The notes under the pieces are model-generated. The model was not told the origin of the DNA. It did not search any database and saw nothing but the letters and a program-made list of their open reading frames with translations. Both the position numbers and the translations under genes were made by a program. Below, one piece after another: positions 10,371-24,622 of a DNA stretch of 64,000 bases; positions within the stretch are counted from its first letter, which is position 1, and each line of letters starts with the position of its first letter. Where the stretch lies: NCBI GenBank assembly GCA_001630475.1, contig KV419396.1, positions 434,001-498,000 of the forward strand, written 5' to 3'. Source of the stretch: Sistotremastrum niveocremeum HHB9708 (Eukaryota > Basidiomycota > Agaricomycetes > Sistotremastrales > Sistotremastraceae).

Positions 10371-13300
10371 ATGTCGGAGGCCATGGCCTCTTCAGGGAGC
10401 CCTAGCATGCCTACAAATATGGTCACGCTGACTCTTGCAGACTTGGACAAGGTTGTCAATGTATTGCAGAACGAAACACTGGGTTCGTTATATCACGATG
10501 TTTTATACTTAACCATCACCTTCACTCGCCATTAACAGATATCAAGACTCGCCACCAAACCACCGTCGAACTTCGCGACGCCGTTGATGGGCTAAAGGAT
10601 GCCGAACTGATGCGCTTCATCTACCACTGCCTTCCTGCAGTCATGCATGTCCTTAGCGTAGGACAGCCATCCTTCCGTCGAGACGACCCCCAATTCCTAC
10701 TACGAATGACCTTGATTGAAATCCTCCAGCGAATGCCACACGCGGAGTCCGTCAAAGAGCACGTCGTTAGTATAGTCGGCCTTGTGCTTCAGCTTCTCAG
10801 TACCGACAACGAAGACATGGGCGTAATATGCATCAAAATAATCATTGACCTCAATCGGACCTTTCGTTCTTCCTACGAGGAACATGTCACCAAGTTTGTC
10901 GGCATGGTGCGAGAGATCTACCAAAACATGGAAGGTCTTGTGAAGGAGTCATTTGCGCCAGGCGCACAGCGCGATGCTCAGGTGCCCGAGAGAGCGTTAA
11001 GGAGTTTCAAAGTACTCTCAGAATGTCCAATCGCCACCGTCTTGCTGTTTCAAGCCCACAAGGCGCTTGTCAATCCATGTGTACGGGAGATGTTGCCAGT
11101 GGTTGTTTCGGTCCGCCGTTTCCTTTCACTAATTGAACCATATTCAAATCTGTTCCTAGTTCCTACGCGTTCAGGCGCCACAGCAACAGCTATGCCGCGA
11201 ACAAGCTGTTGCCAGAGGTACGATCTGGACCGGCATTGCGCCGGAATTGCAAGGAAATTCAGAGTTTCGGGAACTAATTACCGCGCAGGTCAAGGTAAGA
11301 ATCGAAACGTATGGTTGACATTCGTTATCTCAACGTGATCAGACGATGTCTTTTCTTGCGTATATCCTCCGTGGTGCAAATGAGTCTTTGAGACAATATC
11401 AAGACACGGTGCCCCAGGCCAGTGTCAGGCTTTTACAGGATTGTCCAAGTGATGCACCGGCGACGCGGAAGGTCGGAACAATGTCCTGTGATTTACTATA
11501 CGTGTTGATGATCATACAGGAACTCCTTGTCGCAACCAGGCACATGCTCTCGACCGACTTTCGCCAAGCTTTCATAAACCAGATCGACACACTGTTGGAT
11601 GAAAGAGTATTGCTGGGCTCCGGTTTAGCAAGTCAAGAGGCCCTGAGGTGAGCGTCGCACACTTTCGGCTGCACGTAGTTCTCATTCCGCACGTGCTAGA
11701 CCTCTCGCATACAGCATGCTAGCAGATCTGGTGCACCACGTTCGCGCAGATCTATCTCCCGCTCAAATTACCAGAGTTGTGAAGACCTACTCGAGCATGG
11801 TCCACAATCCCGCTTTGGGAGGCGCCATTCAGACTATGTGTGCGAAATTGCTTATGACGGTCACGGATTCTATTACCACCAAAGAAACACAGGATGGGGC
11901 CGCAACTACGCTGTACAGTCTCCTTGAGAGCGACATCAACAAACTCAGAACTATTGTGACTATCCATGACGAGCTACAAAGCGAGAAAACAAAGCAACAG
12001 GGCGGCTCAACGGGAAGTAGAGACCTATCCATCATCAGCGTAGAAAAATTGAAGCCACTGTACGGCGCGGCTTATGTATTTGAGAATCCTGACGATGTTT
12101 TGCGAGGTCGGCTTCCTCTTCCTTCCTTTACTGCAACTAATTATTTGTCAGACCTCCGACAACTCTTTCGTACATTGCTTCATGGCATTCGCGCTATACT
12201 AGGCGGTTTGCGTCAAGCTGACGCCCCTGTTCCTGACGCGGAGCTGATCAGCCAATTTTTCGAAAGTGGTGTTCGGTGCCTGATTTTATTCAAGGATCGT
12301 GAACCCCGCGAGGAGAAAGAAGCCATGGATTGGTTTGCAGCAGTCTGGCATGAAGTGGATCCTCATGTTTTCCAAGAGGTGTGGACCTCGAAAATGGAGT
12401 TCTTCGTCGAGCATACTCTGAATCACACTTCCTTGCTTGCGGTTGCCCAAGCCCTTTTTGAGCACGAAACCCGGAGCCAGCAGCTTGTGTCCATATCCTT
12501 GCGTCATTTCACCGACCGTCTTGACCTCCTCGGTAATATGGAGACCAGAAGAGCAGCAGTGACGATTCGTTTCATGAAGATGGCTTTCAGTGCCGTCTCA
12601 CAATTTCCCGAGGTTAACGAAGCCATATTGGCGCCACATCTTGATCGCTTAATCATGGATTCATTCCCTCTGTCCGCAAAATCTCTAGAACCTTCCAACT
12701 ACTTCATTCTCCTCAAAGGGCTATTTAGAGCGATTGGTGGTGGTCAGGGTCGATTTGAGATTCTATACAAGGGGGTCTTGCCTCTCTTGCCGGAGATGCT
12801 GGAGAGTTTAAGCAAAATGCTGGAGGCAGCAGAACCTGGACAGAAGAAAGATCTGCTCATTGAGCTCAATTTGACGGTCCCGGTTCGTCTCACTCACCTG
12901 CTCAAGTTTCTACATTATCTGGTCAACCCTCTCGTCTTGGCCCTCGGCAGCAGCGCAGAATTGGTCACCCAAGGTCTCCGCACACTGGAGTTGATGGTTG
13001 ACAATCTGACCCCAGATTTCTTGGATCCGACCTTACAACCCGTCCTCCGGGAACTCATGACTGCGCTCTCGAAACACCTTCGACCCCTTCCATGGACTCC
13101 CCATCAGCACTCTCATACAATCATAAGGACTCTCGGAAAACTAGGGGGTCGAAATAGGCGATTATTGGAGCAAAATCCTATCCTGTCGTATGAGCCGTAC
13201 TCCGAACCTGCGACAGTCCCAATTTCATTTGGAGGGCGAACTATCAAGTTGGACTTAAGCCCCATCGTAGTGCTTGCGGCCAAAACATTGCAGCATACCG

Positions 13301-16300
13301 AAACAAGTTATCAGCGCAACGCGTTCGATACTCTCAGATACGCCTTAGATGTGCTATCACCTCAAGTGAGTGCTGACTGCTGAAGATGTGGCTTGATAAG
13401 CTGATGGCACCCAGGGGATTCAAGGTCATGCCCGAGAGCAAACGTTCGAGGCAATCCTCAGAGGTTTGTTTGATGCCCTTCATATCGCAAACCTTCAAAC
13501 CGAGGCTTTCGAGTATCTCCGAGGCTTCTCGCGGAATATATTCACTGTTGAGATGGACCGAATTTACCAACCCACTTCGCTGGCCCGTCGCCTTCCATTA
13601 CCTCTCGTTGCGCTGTATATCAAAGCGTTACCCCAGTGCCTCGTTTGTCGTGAGAGTGAAGACATCGAAACGCCAAGGTCTTTTTTCCTGAGTGTCCTGC
13701 AGGATCTCATGGCCTTGGCAGTTGAAGACACCGTCCACCCATCGAAAACGAAAGAGCTCTTCATGATTCTACATCATATAGCCTCGCGGTTTACTGCCCT
13801 TTGTTTCGAAGCAACTTGGCAAAACAAGGTAGCAGGCTTCTCTGGGATTGCTGTCATGACATCAGTTGTAGATCTTGGTTTTCGGTGGAACCTTGACAGA
13901 GAGATTGAATTTGTGAGGGCACTTCTTTTCGTTTTGAAAGATATGCCCCACGATGCACCCCGCAATGTGGATGACGTCGTGTCTGGTCTGAAGCATGTTC
14001 TTCGCATATGCAATCGGACGGAGGCGAATGCGGAGGCGAACATAGATGCTGCGGACATTCAACTGGCCGCACAAAAGATCCCAATGCTTGTTGGCGTCCT
14101 TTTGCCGGAGCTTGCAAGCGTCCATTCGATCGTTCGTCAAACCGCCAAATCTTGTTTGTTGCTTATTGCAGAACTTCACAAAAAATCCGTTCACGAGCTC
14201 CTCACTCCTCTCAGAGAGCGTTTGCTTAGTCCTATCTTTGCCAAACCACTCAGAGCGTTGCCCTTCCAAAGCCAAATCGGTAATATCGATGCGATGACCT
14301 TTTGTCTGACTCTGGAGCCTCCTCTGCCAGATGTGAATGACGAATTGATGCGACTTTTACATGAAGCACTCGCACTTGCAGATGCCGACGAGGGCGCTTT
14401 GGTTCAAAGACCCACTTACAGACAAAACATATTAGCAGTCACGAATCTGCGAGTCGTTTGCATCAAGTTATTAACGGCATCAATGCCTGTAACGGATTTC
14501 TTTGCGAAACACCCTGCCACTCGACAGAAGTACGCTCATTCTTTCATCTATGAAAGCATATGTTGATCCTTGACAGAGTTACAAGCGTCTATTTCAAGAG
14601 CCTATATTCACCTTCAGCAGATGTGAAATCTGCGGCGCACGAGGGTCTGTGCGTAGTTCTCACTATTCAAAGTCGGCTGCCGAGGGACCTTCTGCAAACT
14701 GGGCTGCGACCCATCCTAATGAATCTTGCCGACCCCAAAAGGTTGTCTGTTCCAGGATTAGAGGGTTTGGCTCGCTTGTTAGAGCTGCTCACCAACTATT
14801 TCAAAGTGGAAATCGGCTCGAAGCTGCTCGATCACTTCCGTGTGATCGCGGACCCGGTGGTACTTCGCAATTCTGCGATTGGGCCCCTAACGGACAACGA
14901 GGAAATTCGGAAGCTCGTTCGGCTGGTAAATATTTTCCATCTTTTACCTCCGGCCGCAAATATTTTCCTCGAAGATCTTGTCATCTCCGTTGTGAAGACG
15001 GAGGCGATACTTCATTCCGCGTCCCCGAGCCCATTCACCGAACCGCTGGCAAAGTTCTTGGACCGTTATCCACTTGAATCTGTGGATTATTTTCGAAAGA
15101 ACTTGAATGACCCTAAGCATGTTCGCACCTTGCGCAACGTCTTACAGTCCCGAATGGCTCCCCTGATGGAGAAGACTCTCATGGGCCAGGCCGAAATCCT
15201 CTATAACACTTGCTTGCGAGATCCTACTGGCGAGTTGGTTGCGGCAGGACTGCATCTCACTATGGATCTCATCGAGGTTTCGCCTGCATGGTTAACGTAC
15301 CAGCCTCGGATCGTTGACGCCGTCCTTGAATTGTGGAGACCCAATGCTGTCCCGTCAGATTCTAACCCATCGGGCGAAGACATGTCCTCCCATCAGCTCA
15401 CATTGATGGCAGCAATCCTTTGCAAAGTGATTGAGCATACCCAGCGCATTGACGTCCTCATTGAGATAGTGTCCATCTTCTCAGTCCGGGCGGCGGTCGA
15501 CGTGTCTCATGTCTCGTCCTCCTTATTTCGATATCTGAAAGCAAGTCCGGTTGCAGTCCAACGTAACATTATCCTCCGCTTCCTAGTTTGGTTCAAGGAC
15601 CCCGACGTGTCACCTGTGCAGAAAACCCTCTTCATTAGATATGTTCTCACACCCCTCCTTCACATCACCTTGTCACAGCCAGATGACCTGGGAGACGTCA
15701 TTGACTCTGACATTATCACAAATATCCATGACAATATCTGGGTCCCCATGAACTCTCAAGGTGGCGCTTTCATCGGAGATGATGCCCTGACCATCGAACT
15801 TCTCAACATGTCCAGCATTCTAGTTCATCGTTGTACTCTCTTTGTTCAGGAGCATCGCAAGTTATTGATCAAATGTGCATGGAATTTCATCAACACCGAA
15901 GATGCCATGCTAAAGCAATCTGCGTATATGCTCGCGGCCAGATTTTTCGAGGCCTTTGACTCTCCGGCCAAGTTCATTCTCAGAGCACTTACGGGCTTGC
16001 TGAGACCATCCCAATCCGAGAATAGGACCTTGATCAGACAAGCCCTGGACATCCTTATGCCAGCTTTACCTAAGCGTTTTCCAGATGAGCCAGGCATCCC
16101 CCAGTGGGCCAAGGTCATACGATGTATTCTCACGGAAGACGGCCACAATCCATCCCAGCTCATCGTCATATATCAGCTCATCATGCGCCACAGAGAGCTA
16201 TTCTTCCCTTGGCGAGAGATTTTCGCTCCTCATATGGTCCAGTCCTTGACCAAACTTGGTTTGCATGCTACTTCTACTGCCGAGACCCGCCTCGTGTCCA

Positions 16301-19300
16301 TAGATGTTTTAGACACGATATGTCACTGGGAAAAGGCTGCCATGGAGCAGTTGACGCATTCGAACCAACTCACTGAAGGTCCGGACGACCGAATGGAAGT
16401 AGACTCCGGGAAATTGCCATCTTTGTCGGATGGAACCGACGTATGGATATTAACGCACTCTCAGCGCGAAGTTGCAGTCGGCTATTTTATCAGACTCCTC
16501 GTCACAAATGCAGATGCCCTACACAGGACCGGCCAAGGTTCAAGGACAAGTGCGTTATTGAGCGAGTTGCTTTCCTTGCGTGGGTGGAAAGATGTTCATA
16601 TCAAGCTTAACTTTTTCATGAAGGCCCTGGATCAGGTACACTCTCATTTTGTCTTGCGTATTTGTTTCTGAATCATCGGTCAGCCTCCGGAACGCGAAGG
16701 AGCTGTGACATACATTCAAAATTCTATGAAGGTGTTAGGCATAGTTGCGAACCACAAGTCCGATGCTTGGTACCTCAGCAACGCCGAGGGTTTGCAAGAA
16801 GTTCTGCAGAAGGGCTTGGCCACCGATGATGCGGTGTTGCTTGAAATCTTCCGACCAATTCTTGAACGTTTCTTGCAAGTTTTCCCGCTTCCGAGGCACG
16901 ACGAGGACAGCCAAGCAGATGTTTCGGACTTGCACGCATTCATCATCAACACCATCTCAGATGGACTCCGCACCAGTATCAACTTGCGCAGTACGCTGAT
17001 GATACTCCTGACAGTCGTTCAGGGCGTCCCAGAGAGAATCGATCAGTTCTCTCTGCCTCTGATGAAACTCTTCGCAAAGTTGACCAAAGAGCACGGCACC
17101 GTACCACCCGCATCCATTGCGTACGACACTGGCGTGCGTTTCCTCCAAGGCATTCTTGAGATCTCACGTCATGCCGTCAACTTCTTCGGCGACCAGAGGA
17201 AAGTTCTACTAACGAGCTTGGTCCAATTGATTGAGAAGTCTGCCAGTCCCGTGCTTTGCCCTCTGATGTTGGATATTGTGCGAGAGTGGGTGCTTCGTCG
17301 AAGAGAAGCGTATCCCACTTTAAAGGAAAAAGCCAATCTGTTACTCAAGATGCAGGCATTCCAGAGGCTCACTGAGCCGCTGTACAAAGAGTACCTGACC
17401 TTGATATACGACATCTACACAGACCCCCAACTGCGGCGCACTGATCTCACCGTTCGTCTTGAGCCAGCTTTCGTCGCCTGTTGCAGCGCCAGAGATCCTG
17501 GAATCCGCCACCAATTTATCGACCTTCTCAACGCCAGTACCGCTAAGATGCTGAACTCGCGGCTTTCATATGTATTGGGTTCGCAAAACTGGGAGCCACT
17601 CGCTGAAATTCATTGGGTTTATCTACTCTTGAATTCCATTCTAGGCTGTGCTGATGGGGAAGTCGTCTTCTCGACCAATAATCACGTCCCTACCAGCACC
17701 GGCCCGGAGCCGGCTCGACTTCCCGAGTCTGTGGCTCCGAAGGACCTCACTCTTTTGCTTGATCCCATCTGCCGACTTTTGTTTTTAGATTCTCAGACGG
17801 CTCATGATGTTTGGGTTTCTTTCTTCCCTGAGATTTGGGCCGCGCTTTCCCGGAAAGAGCAGGGAGAATTGAGCTATCACATGTTGGGATTATTGAGCAA
17901 AGAATACCACAGTCGGCAAGTCATGTTGCGACCAAACATGGTTAACACCTTACTGTGTGGCATCTACCCATGTTCTCCTCCGATGACCCTCCCTCCTTTC
18001 CTAACTAAATATCTCGCGAAGACTTTCGGTAGCTGGCATGTGGCCTTAGAAATGCTGCAATCTTCTCTAGATCATCTACGAGAGGACGAGCACGCTCTCG
18101 ACATGACTAAGGACGCCCTCATCGAACTCTACTCCGAGATCGCTGAAGAAGATATGTTCTATGGGCTATGGCGGCGTCGCTCTATCTTCCCAGAAACTAA
18201 TGCAGCGCTATCTTTCGAACAAAATGGTATGTGGGTGCAAGCGCAGACAATGTACGAAACCGCCCAGAGCCGATCGCGGAACGGACAGCAACCATTTTCC
18301 GAAGTGGAATATTATCTTTGGGAGGATCACTGGATTATTGCCGCACAGAAATTGCAGCAATGGGATATTCTCTTTGAGCTCGCAAAAAATCAAGGGGACC
18401 ATGATCTATACTTGGAGAGTGCTTGGCGCCTGCTAGATTGGAACACAGACCTCGCGCAAATCGAAGAGCACCTGAATGCTGTCGTCGAACCCCAAACGCC
18501 CAGACGGCGTATATTTGAGGCACTGGCTGCTCTCACTAAAGCTGGAGGCACCCCTTTTGATAAAACGGTCAGCGAGTTTCCTCGCATAATCGACGATGCC
18601 ATGCAAATTTCGCTTCGTAAATGGGTCACGCTTCCAGAGATCCTTTCGGTAGCCCATGTTCCTTTACTGCAGCACTTCCAACAAGTTCTCGAACTGCAAG
18701 AAGCGGCCCAAATATTTGTCTCTATTTCCTCAACCACGGCACAGAACTTGGAGAAGAAGTCTGGAGAAATGAAACAGATACTGCAAGCATGGCGCGAACG
18801 TCTCCCTAATCTAGGGGATGATATCGGCATTTGGAGCGACCTGGTGGCTTGGCGACAACATGTATTCGCTGCAATCAACAAATATTTCATTCCTCTCATT
18901 CAAACTCCTGCGCAAGGTGGTGCCGCCGGCCAAAGCGCAAACACCGTTGGGTACAGGGGTTATCATGAAACTGCGTGGATCATAAACAGGTTCGCTCACG
19001 TCGCTCGGAAGCATCATCTCATGGATGTTTGCACTTTCTCACTGAACAAGATCTACACCCTGCCGAACATCGAGATTTCTGAAGCTTTTCTCAAGCTCCG
19101 AGAACAAGCGCGATGTCACTATCAAAACCCTGCAGAATTACAATCCGGCTTGGATGTTATCAATAACACCAACCTGATGTATTTCTCGGCAAGCCAGAAG
19201 GCCGAATTCTATACGTTGAAGGGAATGTTTTTCTCAAAGCTGGGTAACAAAGAAGAAGCCAATCGTGCATTTGGCTCCGCAGTCCAGATGGATCTCAATA

Positions 19301-22030
19301 TGGCTAAAGCGTGGGCCGAGTGGGGGAAATTTGGAGATCGATGCTTTCAAGAATCGGCTGGCGAGCTCGTCCACGCTGCCAGTGCGGTCAGTTGTTATCT
19401 TCAGGCAGCTGGTCTCTATAAGAGTGCTAAAAGCAGACCCCTGCTCATTCGCGTCTTATGGTTACTGAGTGTGGACGACGCAACCTTGACAATTTCTCGT
19501 TCTTTCGATACGTACAAAGGAGAAGCAGCATTCTGGTATTGGATTACCTTGATTCCTCAGCTGCTAATCTCCTTGGGATATCGCGAGGCAAAACATGCCC
19601 GCTACGTTCTGCTCAATCTGGCGAAACTGTATCCCCAAGTAAGTTTGGCGATAGAATATTTCTAGCAGGCTGTTTATCACATCTTTTAGGCTCTTTTCTT
19701 TCCCTTAAGAACCGTCAAAGAAGACCTTACGGCGATGAAGAGAGCAGCGGCCGCTAGGCAAGCCGCCATGGCCCAGCAGCTGGCTAGTGCCTCAGCTGGC
19801 CCAACAAGATCTGCCGAGAACGCAGGCGAAGTCAATTCCCACGAACCCAATGGGATCCAACCCGATGCACCGAAGAAGGACGAGGCTCCGGCAGCGGCGC
19901 GAACCGATGCAGGCCCGAGTGAAGGTACCAACAATGCGACCGCTGATGGGGCGGCACCTGCACCGAGTCGCCAGCCAGCCGACTACGTTGAAGAGATTGT
20001 TTCTATTCTGAAGACAGCATTCCCTCTCCTGGCTTTGACCATGGAGACTCTGGTGGATCAGATCAATTCTCGTTTCAAATCGACGCCAGAAGAAGATGTC
20101 TATCGCTATACTAGCATCTTGTTAACTGAAGCCATATCAGTAAGCGTGTTTTTATTTCATCTAGCTCATACCGAACGTCGCGTAGGCATACACCCAGCGC
20201 ATCCACAAAGGACACGAGGACGGGACAATTCCTCCACAATGCGCGAGCAACGCCACACGCTTTGCTAGCAGCCTTTCGGGAGCTACGAAGGTTAGAATCA
20301 TCCTTAGTTTTCTGCGCACGCTGATATCGTTACGCAGGCCGAATTTGAGGAAGACATAATCAAGAGCAAGCTGTCTCTTCGAGAGCACATCGCCCGAATC
20401 CAGAGATGGCGTGATCGCTACGAGAAAATTTTAGAGGGACGACCCAAATCTCAACCCCTCGACCTTTTGAGTCACTGGCTTGTTGAGTTTCAACATGGGA
20501 AGTTTGACGACATCGAAGTCCCTGGTCAATATTTGGAGGTGGGTTCTCTCTTTATCGAAAAAACTAGCTTATACTCATCGTCCCTTTCGTAGCATAAAGA
20601 TAGCCCTGCTAACTTCGTCAAAATTAGCCGAATCGCACCCAAGTTCGAAGTGTGTCGTGCCCATGGGTTCTCATATAGAAGGATCACCATGCATGGACAC
20701 GATGCAACGGTGCATTCTTTCGCTGTTCAGTTTCCTGCTGCTCGCCATTGTAGAAGAGAGGAGCGTCTGGTCCAATTATTCAGAATATTCAATGGGTATG
20801 TTTACCGAAAACTTTTGAACATGTTGAATTTAACCGGGATGTAGGGTTCTAACCCGTCGCAAGGAAACCAGAAAGAGGAACATATCATTCCATCTTCCCG
20901 CTGCAGTTCCTTTCAACCCGACGTTACGGCTAGTTGAGAATGATTCAAGTTATATCACGCTCCAAGACATCTATGATCAGCACTGCGAAGATATCGGAAT
21001 CTTAAAAGAAGAACCGATCATGCTCTTCGCTGACAAGTGTAAGAGTGTGACTGATCTGAAGAAGCCGGTGCGCCACCTTCTTCGCTCCTGCCTGTCGTGT
21101 CTCACTGAGTACAGACTCCTGCCTCGGAGTACAACAACATGCGACTAGAGGTTATGAATGAGGTGATGTTGAAGATGATTCCTCAGAATGTCATTTCCAG
21201 TGTGAGTCTTGGAAATTCTCTGTGACGCAACGACAAAATAATTTCTGGGTAGTATATGCTCAGAACAATGACTACACCTATCGATCTCTGGATGATGAGA
21301 AAACAATTTACGCTCCAGCTAGCCTCTGCTACATTCATGACATACACCATGTCGCTGGCTGCTCGTTATCCCTCGAGATTTCACGTCTCTCGCACCACAG
21401 GTCTTATCCATGTGTCCGAGATGCTTCCATGTCTGTGCTCGTCCCATTTCTTAATCCTACCCATTTCTTAATCATTTCGTAGCTTTGTCATCGAGGCAAC
21501 CTCTTTTTGTAATGCCGGAAACTGTCCCCTTTCGGTTGACGCCAAATATGCAGCACTTCATCACACCAATAGGCATAGAGGGTCTCTTAACTGTCGGGCT
21601 AATGTCGATCGGACGATCTCTGACCGAGCCTGAGGTGAGTTTCGCGCTTTCTGACATCAAGTCGACCACCCTAACGCACTGCAGTTCGATATGGACCAGC
21701 AACTGAGCCTTTTCTTAAGAGATGAGGTTTTTACTTGGTATACCATGCACGGAAGATCACCTCAGATGGATAATGCTATACAAAACCAAGTTGCCGCACT
21801 AGTTGACGGCGTAGTAAAAAAGGCAGAGATATTGGCCTGTAAATTGGAACGCGAACAGGTGAGATTCGGCGGACAAATGGTTTTATGGTCCCTGCCTGAT
21901 ACTTTTCCAGGAGCCGAAGGCGAATGGCGCGCCTCTTACTGCAGTCCAAACAATTTCCAATCTCATTTCCATGGCCACAAACCCGATTTCGTTATCCAAA
22001 ATGTCCGAACATTATTATCCGTGGTTTTGA
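10371..22030 (+). CDS. TRA1: TRA1/TRRAP, PIKK-family pseudokinase of SAGA and NuA4
   Basis: TRA1 is the giant activator-binding subunit of the SAGA and NuA4 acetyltransferase complexes. The start MSEAMASSGSPS at 10371 leads into about 2,400 residues of HEAT repeats, e.g. LPAVMHVLSVGQPSF, VPVRLTHLLKFLHYLVNPL and DRYPLESVDYF. The FAT region (about 17.9-20.3 kb) has FYGLWRRRSIFPET, the LYLESAWRLLDWN segment and YFSASQKAEFYTLKGMF. The PI3K-like domain (about 20.6-21.8 kb) has KRNISFHLPAAVPFNP and LQDIYDQHCEDIGI. As in all TRA1/TRRAP proteins, the catalytic HRD/DFG residues seem absent. FATC is reached by a final intron: the last exon ends NLISMATNPISLS and then ...YYPWF, stop 22028-22030. Total is about 3,500 residues, normal for the family. 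Many introns of 50-60 nt; not every edge was traced. Confidence 0.93.
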
Positions 22031-22252
22031 ACAATCTGTACCAATAACATCTGTCTCCGAGTTTGTATCCCTATGTAGGCTTTGGGTTCCATTTTCATGT
22101 TCCGCTGTAATAGTACTAGTGTTCGAAGCGTGAGAATTGTGCCTGGACTGCTCCCGCGACCCTCACTGGCAGAACCGCTCTGAGGCTTGATTTATGCACC
22201 GTGACTGCGTTCAAGATCTATATTCATATTCGCAAGCTCAACGGTGCAGAAG

Positions 22253-24552
22253 ATGGATATTGATCAACTTTTCAAGGTAGGACAAGACAAAGAATATGTT
22301 GACAAGTATGTTCTAAGACAAGCATAGGTCCCTAAACTTCCAGTGGGCGCGAACAAACGTCGAATGCCGGATAACCCCACACCAGAGATGTTGAAACGCA
22401 TGAAACTGGACAATCAAAATGTGCCATTGTCTCAACCACCAGCACCATCACCTTCCAACGGTTCAGGCAAAAATCGCTCCGCAACAGTTCAGGACGAAGA
22501 TGACGAAAACTCGGGTTCATTCGCGCCAGGGGATGATGCCGACTATTTCGTAGAGGAAGATGAGGAAGGAAGATTTTTTGGAGGTGGCCTTACGGAAGAA
22601 CAGAAGAAGATATTGAACATCTTTGATAGCGTTCCCGGGACTAGTGACGCAGGTATTCAAGAAGATGTGGGTGAGAAGGTCATCACCTCGAGGGCAATAT
22701 ATCTCTCTGACACTCAGAAAAATAGCACGGAGACGATCTTGAGATCACCGCCATCCGCCGCATACTGTTACGGCTTGATCGTGCCATTAACAAAAATCAG
22801 GACCAAAGGTCGAAGTATCCAGATGATCCTACAAAGTGCGTTTCTAGTAGCTCCCAAATTTTTGACTATAGTGACAGTGTCCTCGTTTTTAGATTCATAG
22901 ACTCTGAAGCTGACCTAGACAGTGCGCTTAAGAGTCTTCTTCCCATGTCGCAGTCTGCTATGCTCGCCTACCCCGAACTCGTGCGCTCCGGCACCCTCAG
23001 CAAGCTAGTGGGCCTCTTGACTCACGAGAACGTTGATATCGTCATCGGAGTTGTAGATGTATTCTTTGAATTTACAGATGAGGATGCGGACTCTGAGGCT
23101 TTGCCCGAAGATGAGAGGCAGGCTGACAGTCTTAAAGTTTTGGTTGACGGACTAGTATGCACGCGATTATCCCGTTCTTGTGCATCTAACGATGAGTTTG
23201 CAGATCGAAAGTTCCGCACTTGAGCTTCTGGCGGAAAACCTTCGTCGTTTCAATGAGACGGAGGAATCCGATAGACAAGGTCTCTTCCATGTGCTAGGCA
23301 TATTTGAAAATCTCTTGGCTTTTCGTCCGACTCTGTCCGACGATCTGGTCGCTCGAACGGACGTTCTACCTTGGCTACTGAACAGAGTGGCGATCCCTGA
23401 GCCGAAAGAAAACAGAGGATATTCTGCAGAACTGCTCAGCATTCTACTTCAAAATAATCGCGTGATTCGGCTACAATTCGGAAAGCACGATGGAGTCGAA
23501 GCCCTCTTAAAAATCCTTTCTGTACGAGATTCTTTCCCTTTGTCCTTGGGGCGACAATTTACATGTTGTAGCACTTTAGGAAACGGGATCCCGTAGACGC
23601 CGAGGAAACAGAATTTATGGAGAACCTCTTCGATGCATTGTGTTCTGCTTTGGCAGAACCCGAGATCAAGCAACTTTTATTGGATGCTGAAGGAGTTGAC
23701 CTCATGGTCCTCATGATGAAGTAAGGTTCATTCGTGAAACTTTTGACTGTCTTGCTGATCTTTTGCAGGGAACGCAGGCAATCTCGAATTAAAGCGTTGA
23801 AGGTCTTGGATCATGCGATGTCGACTTCAGCAGGCGCAGCTTCGTGCACTGTGTTTGTCGAGGCGTTGGGTCTCAAGTCTCTATTTTCTGCACTCATGGG
23901 CCATGCCAAGTCCATCAAAAAAGGAACGAAAGTGGCTTCGGAACCGGTTCCTGAAGAAGTCGGACACATCCTAAGCATACTCTCTTCGTTGTTCTCCAAC
24001 CTTGGCAGTGAGACTCCGGAGAGAATAAGGCTTTTGGCGAAATTTGTGGAGGCCAATTACGAGAAAGTCGATCGCATACTGGAAGTACGGGAAGGAGCCG
24101 TTGCGAGGTTGGCGGCGACGGACAAAGAGATTGCCGAGGAGCGAAAGGCAAGAGTAGATAATAATGCTCAGCTACTCCTTACTGATCGGTGGACAGGGAC
24201 TGGAGGATAGTGATGAAATGGAGGAAGATCAGGAAGAAATATGGTATTTGCGGCGGTTGGAGAATGGTCTATTTACGCTGCAGACTGTGGACTATATTTT
24301 AACATGGCTGGCGATGGAGGACGACGGGGTAAGCCCTCTGACATTTTTGTGCCCATGTTTTAAACTCAATACATTGCCTAGATCAAGGCCCACATCTCGG
24401 CCATGCTACAAAGGCGATCGAAGTCATTGAAAGATCTTGTCGTTGTTCTCAAGGAGACCAGAGATAATGTTGATGAGAGTGTGCAGGAGGCGGAGGGGCC
24501 ATCTCAGCGTCAGATCTTATCATCCTTGATCCAGTATTTGGAATCCTCTTGA
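22253..24552 (+). CDS. CTNNBL1: Beta-catenin-like protein 1 (CTNNBL1), spliceosome-associated
   Basis: CTNNBL1 is an armadillo-repeat protein of the Prp19/CDC5L spliceosomal complex in the nucleus. The first exon is tiny: MDIDQLFK at 22253, then intron, then VPKLPVGANKRRMPDNPTP with a basic nuclear-signal-like KRR. An acidic stretch (DDADYFVEEDEEGRFFGGG) precedes ARM repeats: AMLAYPELVRSGTLSKLVGL, LTHENVDIVIGVVDVFFEFT, LLNRVAIPEPKENRGYSAEL and LLILLQ-like helices. C-terminal exons give IWYLRRLENGLFTLQTVDYI and, after an intron, MLQRRSKSLKDLVVVLKETR, ending YLESS at 24550-24552. Architecture and order match the family, and length is normal. It runs in the same direction as TRA1, 222 bp downstream. 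Confidence 0.9.
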
Positions 24553-24622
24553 TCTCCATGTAATTATAACGAGCCATTAAGTACTACATATATATAATCT
24601 GCAGAATATGATCGATTACGAG

